The notes beneath the pieces are model-generated. The model saw only the letters and a list, made by a program, of their open reading frames with translations, was not told the origin of the DNA and made no database searches. From Poecilobothrus nobilitatus (Eukaryota; Arthropoda; Insecta; Diptera; Dolichopodidae), in NCBI GenBank assembly GCA_947095535.1, contig OX352773.1, positions 109,809,950-109,873,949 of the forward strand: a DNA stretch of 64,000 nucleotides, in the 5' to 3' direction. Position numbers and translations under genes: made by a program. Shown piece by piece: positions 34,757 to 45,504 of the stretch. Within the stretch, counting starts at the first letter, position 1. Each line of letters starts with the position of its first letter.

Positions 34757-34903
34757 AGACCGATGTCAACCCGCATCCGAGTAAGACGTGTTATATACAG
34801 TGGAATTAAATTATAGTGAAAATATACATAATTAAAGAATAAACAAAAAAAACATATTATAATAAATTGTTGCAAAAAAAAAAACTTTATGTATATAAAA
34901 TAA

Positions 34904-35158
34904 TGTTGATCTGGCAACTCTAATTTGAATTTACATTCACTAATATGTATATATGTATACTAATTTCAATTTACATTATTTTATATCATACACATATTAA
35001 TTATTAATATTGTTATAATCATTGTAATTCTCATTTGGAATATTACTGAGTATTACTGTAAATTTATCATTATATTTGAATTCAATGTTTGTAATACATT
35101 GTATACCTTTCTTTTAGTTTTAAATAAAATCACTCTTAAGTCTAGTTTTGTAACAACA
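34904..35158 (+). repeat. 5' LTR of the copia element
   Basis: 255 bp, TG...CA termini. Compared base by base with the 3' LTR it differs at 6 positions, all transitions, with no indel (about 2.4 percent). Confidence 0.93.
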
Positions 35159-35173
35159 GGTTATGGGCCCAGA
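35159..35173 (+). promoter_or_regulatory. Copia primer binding site
   Basis: GGTTATGGGCCCAG directly follows the 5' LTR. This is the copia-type site that pairs with an internal half of the initiator Met tRNA rather than with its 3' end (established for Drosophila copia). Confidence 0.85.
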
Positions 35174-35340
35174 GACACACAAAAAAAAAATAATATTTTT
35201 TTTTTATATTAATAGCGGTTCAAGAACACATGTAAAAATTTAAAGAAGAACTATAAAAAGTTTAAAAAAAAAATAAAAAATAGTCCTATTTTTGTCGAAT
35301 CATCCTAAATTTAATTTAATACTGAGTGTAATTAAAATTT

Positions 35341-37910
35341 AAACAAGTAAATGTAACAGTAAGTCGATGCAACCGACTTATTAATACCCTACACCTGAAT
35401 AATTCGAATTAAATTAACAATCCATAAGTGTTTTTGGCAGCTGCTTGAACTTCTTCCCTTTTCTGTCTTATTCAACTCGAATTTCAAGAACGTAAAAGAG
35501 GCATCCGCTTGGGATATGCTTGACACCCTTGTATAAAATTTTAAGTTTCTATCTTAATTATTTTCGGAGATTGGTAGTCCTTGGGATGTTTGTGTCAGCT
35601 ACCCGAATTGCCACTCCAATTCATCGAATCCATCTCAGGAACATAAAGAAAACTTGCCAGAACACCATTCTATTAAATTTAAAGGTTCTACTTTTGTTGG
35701 TTTTGGAGATATGCTCGTTGCTCTTGTGCTCGTCCGGAAGTTTCCAAAATACGAACCCATGGTTCAAATTCTTTCAAATGTCAGTTTCCAATTTTACAGA
35801 AAAGGAAACATAACAGAACACCTTTGTACTAAAAATAAAAGTTCTATCTTTGTTGGTTGTGGAGATATACTCGTTTGCTCTGGGGCTCGTCCGGAAGCTT
35901 CCAAGATTTGAACCCATGGACCAAATCCTTACAAATTTCAGAAACATAAATCAAACATGAAGGAACACCATTCTGCCTAATTTAAAGGTTATATCTTTGT
36001 TGCATTTGGAGATAATATCATTTGCTCTGAGGCTCGTTCGGAAGCTTTCAAAATCCGAACCCAAGGACCAAATCCTCTCAAATTTCAGAGACATAAATCA
36101 AACACGAAAGAACACCATTGTACCAAATTCAAAGGTTCTACCTTTGTTCGTATTGGATATAATCATACATGAAAGAACACCATTATGCCAAAAGTAAAGG
36201 CTATATATTTGTTATTTTTGGAGATAATCTCATTTGCTCTGGGGCTCGTTCGGAAGCTTCCAAAATCCAAACCCATGGACCACATCCTCTTAAATTTTAG
36301 AGACATAAATCAAACTGGAAGAAACATCATTAAAAAATTTAAAGGTTTTATCTTTATTGGTTTTGGAGATAATCTCGTTTGCTCTGGGGCTCTTTCGGAA
36401 GTTTCCAAAACCCGAACCCATGGACCAAATCTTCTCACATTTCAGAGACTTAAATAAAACATGAAAGAACACCACCCTGCCAAATTTAAAGGTTATATCT
36501 TTGTTGGTTTTAGAGATAACCTCATTTGCTCTGGGGCTCGTTCGGAAGCTTCCAAAACCAAACCCATGGACCAAATCCTCTTAAATTTCAGAGACATAAA
36601 TCAAACACGAAAGAACACCATTGTACCAAATTCAAGGGTTCTACCTTTGTTCGTTTTGGATATAATCTCATTTGCTCTGCGGCTCGTTCGGAAGCTTCCA
36701 AAATTCGAATCCACGGTTCAAATTCTTTCAAATTTAAACCCATGGCCAAATCCTCTCAAATTTCAGAGACTTAAATCAAACATGAAAAAACATCATTCGG
36801 CTAAATTTAAAGGTTATATATATTTGTTGTTTTTAGAGATAATCTCATTTGCTCTGGGGCTCGTTGGGAAGCTTCCAAAATCCAAACCCATGGACCACAT
36901 CCTCTTAAATTTTAGAGACATAAATCAAACTGGAAGAAACATCATTATAAAAAATTTAAAGGTTCTATCTTTATTGGTTTTGGAGATAATCTCGTTTGCT
37001 CTGGGGCTCGTTCGGAAGTTTCCAAAACCCGAACCTATGGACCAAATCTTCTCACATTTCAGAGACTTAAATAAAACATGAAAGAACACCACCCTGCCAA
37101 ATTTAAAGGTTATATCTTTGTTGGTTTTGGAGATAATCTCATTTGCTCTGGTGCTCGTTCGGAAGCTTCCAAATCCAAACCCATGGACCAAATTCTCCTA
37201 AATTTCAGAGGCCTAAATCATACATGAAAGAACACCATTCTGCCAAAAGTAAAGGTTATATCTTTATTGGTTTTGGAGATAATCTCATTTGCTCTGGGGC
37301 TCCGAAGCTTCCGAACCTTCCAAATCCAAAACCCATGGACCAAATCCTCTTAAATTTCAGAGACATAAATCGAACGGGAAGGAACAACATTGTACAAAAT
37401 TTAAAGGTTCTATCTTTGTTGGTTTTGGAAATAATCTCATTTGCTCTGGTGCTCGTTCGGAAGCTTCCAAAACCCAAACCCATGGACCAAATCCTCTTAA
37501 ATTTCAGAGACATAAATCGAACGGGAAGAAACATCATTGTACAAAATTTGAAGGTTCTATCTTTGTTGCTTTTGGAGATAATCTCGTTTGCGGAGATTAT
37601 CTCCAAAAGCCGGAATCATTCGCAAGCTTCCAGAATCCGAACCCATGGACGGATTTTGTCCGGATTCGAACTTAGCCTTTCTTTCGTAATTAGTAACCTA
37701 CTATATAAATTTCATCAAGATAGCATCATTATTTTTTGAGTTATCGTGCGTACGGACGGACGGACGGACGGACGGACATCGCTAAATCGACTCCGGCGGT
37801 GATCCTGATTCAGAATATATATACATGTCTCTACCTAACTCGCTTCCTTTTGGTGGTTACAAACACCATACCAAAGTTAATATACCCTATACTTTAGGTG
37901 TAGGGTATAA
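35341..37910 (+). mobile_element. HINE-B copy 1, DINE-1-like with about 147-bp internal tandem repeats
   Basis: Starts AAACAAGTAAATG; a hairpin AAGTCG-ATGCAAC-CGACTT follows; then ATACCCTACACCT, whose inverse AGGTGTAGGGTAT ends the element (37896-37908). The centre (about 35650-37640) is a tandem array with units of 147-155 bp (AAATTTCAGAGACATAAATC, GTTTTGGAGATAATCTC and CTCGTTCGGAAGCTTCCAAA in each). Right of it are a (GGAC)n run at 37752-37779 and a block TTCAGAATATATATACATGT with GGTGGTTACAAACACC, similar in layout to the conserved core of Drosophila DINE-1. The 3' end can fold as TATACCCTA...TAGGGTATA. Inserted in the copia leader. Confidence 0.8.
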
Positions 37911-38136
37911 AAACATACTGAAAAACATTTTAAATGAAAAATTTTTTTTTTTTGAAAATAATAAATTAATGCAGAAAAGTTAATACGTATATATTATATG
38001 CAATACATATTTTTTTTATTTGACACATAACCTATTACAATTTTTGGGAATAATTAAAATTTGAAATTACAGTCTGTGTCACAAAGGAAATTAAAATAAT
38101 TGCAAAAAAAAAAAAAAAAAAAAACCAATTGAAAAT

Positions 38137-38978
38137 ATGTCATATCAAAATACTATTAAAATAGAACAACTAACTCCAGACAATTATGATACATGGAAAA
38201 TACAAATGGAGTCTCTACTTATAAAAAATGATATGTGGGAGTACGTTTCAGGCGAGCATGAGGCCCCAAAAGATGAAGAAAACACTAAAATAGAATATAC
38301 AAATTGGATTAAAATGGACTGTAAAGCACGTGCAGATTTACTGTTGTCAATTAGTCCACCATTGTTGAAGGATATAAAGGATTGCATTTTGTCTAAAAAT
38401 ATATGGAAAAAGTTAAAACAAACGTATGACTCAAAAGGACCAGCGCGAAAGGCCACATTATGGAAACAGTTAATAATAAATAAAATGTCAAGTGAAAACA
38501 CCATACCTCAACATTTGTCAACATTTTTTGATATTGTCGACAAGCTTCGATAGATGTAATTGTCGATGAAGAACTAATATCAATTTTACTTTTATATAGC
38601 CTTCCAGATCAATATGAGAATTTTAGGATTGCGATGGAATCAAGGGATAATTTACCTGACCCTACAACCCTAAAAGTGAATATTTTAGAAGGGCACAATG
38701 CTCGAAATATGCAGCAAAATCCGGATTCTGAACCTTTATTTGTAAAAGGTAAGCGTCATGAAAACAACAAAAAATTTTCATTCAACCGTTCACCTAATTT
38801 TTCAACAAATTCAAACACCCGATATCCTAGAAATCAGAAAAATAATATTATTTGCTACAAATGCAGAAAATATGGTCATATTGCTGAACAATGTCACAGT
38901 AAGTTTAAAATAAATTTTAATAAAAACGAGGAAGAGTGCAGTAGAGTAGACTGTGTCAACTCTGGGATACCCGTATGA
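38137..38978 (+). pseudogene. Copia gag with zinc knuckle
   Basis: ATG at 38137. The first 138 codons are a copia-type gag (QLTPDNYDTWKIQMESLL, then LLSISPPLLKDI and KNIWKKLKQTYDSKGPARKA), ending at a stop at 38551. The second part (38570-38978, other frame) continues through LLYSLPDQYENF to the knuckle CYKCRKYGHIAEQC (CX2CX4HX4C, about 38862). The frame ends in HINE-C, which is inserted at 38967. In an intact element gag and pol are one frame. One frame change in about 840 bp. Confidence 0.85.
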
Positions 38979-40513
38979 ACGTAATATATCCTATTATAAA
39001 ACTTGATCATCTTTTAAAAACATTCAAATGTTTTAGTACCGAACTACAGAGATATATTTATGTAAATTGTGGAGTTGTATGACAGCTACCCGAATCTATT
39101 GCGCCTAGCTTCATTAAGTTCCAACAAATGCAAGAAGCCTAAACCGGCTGCATTAGATCAATCAAATCTTACAAAAGTTTTTGACATGCAACTCGACACT
39201 TTTTCACTAAATTTCAGATAGCTAGATTCAATAGACACTGAGTTATTTTCATTTAAAAAGAGAAGTTGTATGGCAACTACCCGAACCTGTCATATCATCA
39301 CAACCAAATTTTACAAAAGCTATTGCCATAAAACTGTATTATCATTCGCAAAATTTCAGATACCTAGATTGAACAGACACTGGGTTATTTCCATTTAAAG
39401 AAAGAAGTTGTATGGCAGCTATTCGAACCCGGCTGCCGAAAATGCTGGAGTTAAATATCAAAACTAACAATTTTGCAAAAGTGACGTAAAAAAATTTTCA
39501 GCCTCCTAGCTCCTTTATTTTTTGAGTTATCGTGCGGACGGACACTGAGTTCTTTTCATTTAAAAAGAGATTTTGTATGGCAGCTACCCGAACCCATCGC
39601 ACCACCACAACCAAATTTTGCAGAAGTTGTTGCCATAAAACTTGATCATCATTTGCAAGATTTCAGACGCATAGCTTTATTAACTTCCAAGAGGTGCAAG
39701 AAGCCTGAACCGGCTGCTCTAGACCAAGCAAATTTTACAAAAGTTGTTGGCATATAACTCGACACCTCTTTACTAAATTTCAGATTCCTAGCTTCAACAA
39801 ACACTGAGTTATTCTCATTTAACCGGATAAGTTGTATGGCAGCTACCCGAACCCGTCGCACCACCACAACCAAATTTTGCAAAAGTTATTGCCATAAAAC
39901 TTGATCATTATTTGCAAGATTTCAGACGCCTAGCTTTATTAACTTCCAAGAGGTGCAAGAAGCTTGAACCGGCTGCTCTAGACCAACCAAATTTTACAAA
40001 AGTTGTTGGCATATAATTCGACACCTCTTTACTAAATTTCAGATTCCTAGCTTCAATAAACACTGAGTTATTCTCATTTAAACGGAGAAGTTGTATGGCA
40101 GCTATCGGAACCCGCCGCACCAACACAACCAAATTTTACAGAAGTTGTTGCCATAAAGCTTGATCAATATTTGCAAAATTTCAGAAACCTAGCTTGAATA
40201 GATACTGAGTTATTTCTATATAAAGAAAGAAGTTGTATGGCAGCTACTCGAACTCGTCGACCTAAAATGTTGGATTTAAATAGCAAAACTAACAATTTTG
40301 CAAAAGTGACGTAAAAAAAATTTCAGCCTCCTAGCTCCTTTATTTTTTGAGTTATCGTGCGGACGGAAGGACGGACGTACATGGCTTAATCGACTCAGAA
40401 TTCGATTCTGAGCTGATCCATACCTTTGACACTATATCTAGCTCGACTCCTTTAAGGTGTCACAAACGTAATGGCAAATTTATTATACCCTTGAACATAG
40501 TTCATACGGGTAT
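38967..40513 (+). mobile_element. HINE-C, DINE-1-like with 259-bp tandem repeats
   Basis: Perfect 14-bp inverted repeats: ATACCCGTATGAAC at 38967-38980 and GTTCATACGGGTAT at 40500-40513. TTGTATGGCAGCTA recurs at 39573, 39832 and 40091, giving a period of exactly 259 bp, with earlier partial units near 39280 and 39415. A degenerate GGACGG run lies at 40363-40378 (and GGACGGAC at 39537). The block GATCCATACCTTTGA then AGGTGTCACAAACG close to the end is the HINE-A core in another version. Inserted between the copia zinc knuckle and protease. Confidence 0.8.
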
Positions 40514-40536
40514 AAAGAAAAATCTATTTTAGTTTC

Positions 40537-40906
40537 CGAAGAAGCTTATCTAGTTAAGTATAATGCAGTTTTACAAATCAAAAATCAAAGTTACTCATCA
40601 ACAAACAAGAGGATATTTTGGATTCTCGATAGCGACGCTACATCACACATTTGTACAAACTTAGATAATTTTGAATATATAAAGAATACAAAATCTCATC
40701 TTTATTTGGTGGATAATAAGAAAGTTGAAGTGAGAGGGAAAGGTATTGTAAAGTTAAATAATAACTTAAAGTTTAGTAAAACTCTATACGTTGCGGATTT
40801 ACGACCAAATCTCATATTAATAAGTAAAATCACTTGTCATGGTTACGAAGTAAGTTTTAAAAAAAATAAAGCTTTAATTATTAATCAAAATAAAATATTA
40901 TATTAG
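40537..40906 (+). pseudogene. Copia protease
   Basis: After the HINE-C end, the frame reads a linker, then FWILDSDATSHIC, the retropepsin active-site region, normally DSGATSH; here the Gly after DS is Asp. It continues through VDNKKVEVRGKGIVKL and LYVADLRPNLILISKI, the conserved L.V..L..NL.S... end of copia proteases, to a stop at 40904. The substitution in the active site would be expected to abolish activity. Confidence 0.8.
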
Positions 40907-40913
40907 AATGTAT

Positions 40914-41850
40914 TAAAGAGAAAAATTTATACTATGTAAATAACAATTATAATTATTATAATAATAAAATAACTAATTATAACAAAGTAAATTTAGCTTA
41001 CACACAAAATGATTTAATTTTATGGCATGCGCGTTATGGTCATCTCAACTACAAAAGCGTAAATGACATGATCAAAAATGAAAAAATTAAAGGAATTAAT
41101 AAATCAGTAATTAACATAAAAAATGAACCAACTTCTATTATATGTGCTCACGGAAAACAAACTAGACTTCCTTTTGAAAATAAAAACCGAATTAAAAGAA
41201 AATATCCACTTTTCTTACTACACAGTGACGTTTGCGGTCCCATAAAAACTTTATCGCATGGTGGTGCAAAATATTTTATAACGTTCATAGATGAAGCTAC
41301 TGGATGGACGGAAATTTATTTCATGAAGCAGAAAAGTGAAGCACTAAATAAATTTAAACTATTTCACACACAGGTTGAAAATTTTATTGGTCAGAAAATT
41401 AAAATATTACGCACAGATAACGGCACAGAGTACGTAAACTCTGAGTTCAAAAATTACCTACAACAATGTGGCATTCAACATCAACTGACTGTGAGTTACA
41501 CACCACAACAGAAGGGCGTAGCGGAACGCAAAAATTGAACTATTGTAGAAATGGCGAGATGTTTACTGCTGCAGTCAAAGTTACCTATATATCTATGGGC
41601 TGAAGCTGTATCAACCGCCAATCATATACGAAACAAATCCGCATCTAGAGCTTTAAACAACGAAACACCATATAAGTTATGGACAGGAAAATATCCGAAC
41701 ATAAAATATTTTAAAATATTTGGTACTTTAGCATATGTTCTCAACAAAAACCCTAACATAAAAAAATTCGAAGCAAGATCAGAACCATATTATTTAGTAG
41801 GGTACTGTGAAAATTCCAAAGCCTATAGATTATAAAGTAAAGAAAAACGA
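40914..41850 (+). pseudogene. Copia integrase
   Basis: The zinc-binding start LWHARYGHLNYKSV (about 41020) is followed by IICAHGKQTRLPF, where the first Cys of the CxxCxxGK pair is gone. Core: HSDVCGPI (Asp 54 of the piece starting 41068), LRTDNGTEY (Asp 117) and KGVAERKN (Glu 153), i.e. D-x62-D-x35-E. A stop follows at 41536, and the same frame then continues (41551-41835) with EMARCLLLQSKLPIYLWAEA and GTLAYVLNKNPN, the usual C-terminal region. Catalyses cDNA insertion in intact elements. Confidence 0.85.
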
Positions 41851-41911
41851 AATATAATAAAAAGTAGAGATGTAAAGTTTATTAATGAGCCCGAGCAAAT
41901 AACTTTTACCA

Positions 41912-42523
41912 ATGAAAGAAAAACGGCAGAATTTAATTGGTTCGTTATTATATTTATCAGTGACGACACGACCGGATATTTCCTTTGCTGTAAATTTTTT
42001 AAGCAGGTATAATACAAATTATGGTCTAGCACATTGGACAGCAGCAAAACGGGTATTGAGATATTTGAAACAAACTATTAATATTGGTTTAAACTTCAAA
42101 ATATCTGGGAATGACATAATAGGTTATGCAGATGCTGTCTGGGCATCAAATATTGATGATAGAAAATCGTGCACTGGTTACGTTTTTAAATTGGCAAATG
42201 CTGCAATATCATGGGAAGCTAGAAGACAAAAACCTGTGGCTTTATCGTCTGCCGAGGCTGAATACATGGCGTTAACAGAGTCCGGAAAAGAAGCAATATA
42301 TTTAAAAAACCTTTTATATTAAATCGGATACAGGTCGTATAATCCAATTACTATACATAACGATAACATTAGCGCACAACACATCGCAAACAATGCAATC
42401 ATAAACAACAGAAGTAAACACATAGATATCAAACATCATTTTATTCGAAATAAATTTGAAACAGGTAACATAAAATTAAAATATATGAAATCGGAACTAA
42501 TGCCAGCCGACAACTTGGTCTAA
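41912..42523 (+). pseudogene. Copia RT end and RNase H; RT palm deleted
   Basis: NLIGSLLYLSVTTRPDISFA and HWTAAKRVLRYLKQT are the end of RT and its connection. IIGYADAVWASNIDDRKSC, ISWEARRQKPVALSSAEAEY (acidic residues of RNase H) and the end MKSELMPADNLV follow. One in-frame stop at 42320. The integrase C-terminus (ending around 41900) is joined directly to this piece, so the RT fingers and the palm with YVDD are missing, about 1.2 kb relative to a complete copia. Confidence 0.88.
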
Positions 42524-42548
42524 ATTAAAATTTTCGTTGCAGGGGGTG

Positions 42549-42803
42549 TGTTGATCTGGCAACTCTAATTTGAATTTACATTCATTAATATATATATATG
42601 TATACTAATTTCAATTTACATTATTTTATATCATACACATATTAATTATTAATATTGTTATAATCATTGTAATTTTCATTTGGAGTATTACTGAGTATTA
42701 CTGTAAATTTATCATTATATTTGAATTCAATATTTGTAATACATTGTATACCTTTCTTTCAGTTTTAAATAAAATCACTCTTAAGTCTAGTTTTGTAACA
42801 ACA
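42549..42803 (+). repeat. 3' LTR of the copia element
   Basis: 255 bp, same termini as the 5' LTR. Preceded by the purine tract AGGGGGTG (42541-42548). Followed by the AATAA target duplication. Confidence 0.93.
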
Positions 42804-42845
42804 AATAATTATAATAGATCTATATCTTTTAAGTGGATAGCATCT

Positions 42846-45500
42846 ATGCAATCTACTAAAAACGATAATCAAAATGAATTAGAACAAACTACTCTCAATA
42901 AAAAAAGAAAAATAATGAGTGAAGTTTCAGAAAGTGAAACGGATAGCCCTCAAAGCTGCAGTCATAGTGATAATACTAAAGAAGTAAATAAACAATTTGA
43001 AGAATTAAAACAAGAAAATATAATTTTAAAGAATGAATTAAAAAAATTAAAACAATTTATTTCTAATATACACAAAAACGATAAAAAAAATATCGATAAT
43101 GCAGATAATACTAGTAATAATTTCTACTTACCGGTAATGGTTTGTGGTAACGAAGACGAAAATGTTTTTGAAGTCTTTCCGCAAAATATAAGTAACGACG
43201 AAATTATCAAAATTCCGAAAAACGAAATTGTTAAAAAATAATGAATTAAATACTTTAATAATAAATAAGAAAAATAAAAATGAAATAATAAATAATAATA
43301 ACACCAACAATAATGATGTATTAAAAATTATGTTAAAATTTTACCTCAAAAAAATTTAAATAAAAAAAATTGTTACAATGGAAGCACATCTTGTCATAGC
43401 ATAGCAGCATATAGCTTGTCACTCTGCTTATAATATTATTTCTTTAATTTTTTAGTATTTAAAATAATTTTGGTGAATTTTATAATTTCTAGAACTATGG
43501 GTTGTACATAATTCAAACTATATGTTTACACATTCTTCAAAAGCAGATTCTAACGTTCCACATAACGATTATCAATCAAAATTTTTTCCAAATATGCTAT
43601 AGCAGCATTTAATACTAAACGGCAAATGGAAAAAAATAGTTAGAAAAATTTGTTAGAAAAATTTAGAAAAATTACTTTCGTCAATTTTAAAGTAACCCTA
43701 TTGTTAAGAAAAGTTTTTAATAGAAATAGAAATATAATATTGGACCTTTAAGTTTTGTATATTATTTCAAAAAAATTTGGGCAGGTGTTCAAGTTACAGT
43801 TGTTTAAAAGTAAAGATTTTTTTAGTTTTTGACCCCATACAGCTCCGAAACGATTGGGCGATTAATATTTTTACAAAAATATTAAAATATTTTTTGCAGT
43901 GACTCATACTTATTTTCAAAGACCTAAATTTCAAGTTTCTAACTTAAACCATTTGGAAGATAGAAGGAATCAAGAATTTTGCAAAATTTTAGTTTCGCAT
44001 AACGGTAAATTAAGACACCGTATGCCACAAGTATATATTTATTGTATATATATTTTTAAAGCTAATAAAAGCAGTAATCGTTTGGCGATATAAATTAAGT
44101 TAAATTGAAGATATACCTTATACAACTTGTGTTATAACAATTTAAATATAGAGCTTTTACGAACTTTGGGGAGCTGTAGCTCCGTAACGGGTGGGGCTAT
44201 AGAAAAAAGTTTTTTAAAAATAAAATTAATATTTTTATGATATCTATCAGCAGTTAAAATTTTATGGCTCTATTTCAAAAAAAATGTGGGGATCTAAAAG
44301 TTAGTTGTTCGAGAGCTACCCGAAGTTTTGGTTGGATCTCAACCAAAAAAATTGAGAACCTACAAATTCTAGTAAGAATATCTTGTGTTGAATTCAAGGC
44401 TCTAGGTTTCTTAGTTTTTCAGTTATCTTGCTGAAGGACGGACGGACGGACAAAGCTTAATCGACTTAGAATTTGCTTCGGATCCGATCCATACCTTTGA
44501 AGGTATATTTAGCTTATTTCGAGGTGTTACAAGCGGAGGAGCCCCATTTTATTTTTTAATTTTTGGGATTTTAATATACCCCATTCTTATCGTACGGGTA
44601 TAAAGATTATTAAAATGAAAACAAATGATTTTTTAATTAAATAAAATAAAAAATTGCACTTTATAATTTACACAACTAATATAGATATTTATAAACAAAT
44701 AATTGATATCTTACAAAAAACATGTGCTGTGTTTTATACCTGTACACCCAAACTTGAAAAAAAATTACTTTAATTCTTAAAACCCTGAATCTACCTTACA
44801 CCGAAGCAGAAGTAGAAAGTATACTGAAGAGCTTCGAAAATAAACACATACAATTCGAATCAGTCAAAAGACTTAAAGCAAAAAGAAAATCAACAGAAAA
44901 TAAGAAAACTCTTCCACACTTTATCGTACAAGCATCACCCGAAAGCTCACCACACGAAATCTTAAAAATAAAAGCAATCGAAAATCACATAATGTACTGG
45001 GCGACTGTGCAAAAAATAATAAAATCAAAAATAATGCAATGTACAAGATGCCAACAGTTCTCACGTTCCGCGGTAAACTGCTAAATGCAATTATTCAGAT
45101 GTGTTAAGTGTGGAGATGGACACGAACCTGGTAAATGTAAAATAGCACCAGAAAACATAAAAGGAAAGGTATTCTGCGCACTATGCAAAAAACATGATCA
45201 TCCGGCTTCTTATAGAAATTACCCAGAATATAAAATAAAAATGCAGGGTCGGAAAATTGTCAGAAATCTTATACAACAAAGAATAAGAAATAAATATAAT
45301 ATTAATAATGGTTTGCAACCTGATATCTCGTTCGCTGATATGGGAAGAAATCCTAAAAGAATGAATACAGCAAATTATAATACTAATAATAATAGTAATA
45401 ATAATACTAATAATAATTTTAATAATAATACTAATTCTAATTATAATACTTTAAATATATTAAATGAAATTAAGAATAGCATTTTTGACTTACAAAAAAA
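42846..45500 (+). pseudogene. Jockey LINE ORF1 (PRE_C2HC-type gag), split by HINE-A copy 4
   Basis: Start ATG at 42846 (QSTKNDNQNELEQT), with a basic KKRK and a Glu/Lys coiled-coil segment to 43241. After HINE-A copy 4 the central domain resumes (about 44640-45080: TCTPKLEKKITLILK-like, SVKRLKAKRKS, FIVQASPESSPHEILKIKA), then MQCTRCQQFSRSAVNC, a stop (45082), and FRCVKCGDGHEPGKCKI and CALCKKHDHPASYRNYPEY, the knuckles typical of Jockey ORF1. A long Asn-rich tail (45370-45440) follows and is cut by HINE-A copy 5 at 45505. An open frame runs on into that HINE; this part is not gene sequence. Confidence 0.75.
43413..44602 (-). mobile_element. HINE-A copy 4, reverse orientation, lacking its 3' end
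   Basis: The right end, TCGTACGGGTATA at 44590-44602, is the inverse of the family's 5' start; the (GGAC)n run lies at 44435-44452. The left end stops near 43413, before the 3' subterminal repeat and hairpin. More diverged than copies 2, 3 and 5. Confidence 0.75.
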
Positions 45501-45504
45501 ATTT

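Larger units (their letters stand above)
34904..42803 (+). mobile_element. Copia-type LTR retrotransposon with perfect target duplication
   Basis: Two 255-bp LTRs (34904-35158 and 42549-42803) begin TGTTGATCTGG and end GTAACAACA. The flanking 5 bp are AATAA on both sides (34899-34903 and 42804-42808), a perfect target-site duplication. The primer site follows the 5' LTR and a G-run purine tract precedes the 3' LTR. Coding order is gag, protease, integrase, (RT lost), RNase H: the copia order. HINE-B (35341-37910) and HINE-C (38967-40513) are nested inside. Without them the element is about 3.8 kb, short because most of RT is deleted near 41900. Confidence 0.93.

Noticed and set aside
36461..37081. 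206-codon open frame in HINE-B copy 1 (and 198-, 190-, 150- and 116-codon frames in both copies)
   Set aside because: They follow the tandem units, occur on both strands, shift frame between units and show no known domain. Best explained by repeat length and lack of stops.
35650..37640. CRISPR-like regular array
   Set aside because: Units are contiguous 147-155 bp repeats without unique spacers, in a eukaryotic setting.
38634..38978. Isolated CCHC zinc-finger host gene
   Set aside because: It is the second half of copia gag: LTRs, gag start and protease frame it in order.
42744..43241. 165-codon frame starting in the copia LTR
   Set aside because: The first 34 codons are LTR sequence; the LINE ORF1 start is the ATG at 42846.
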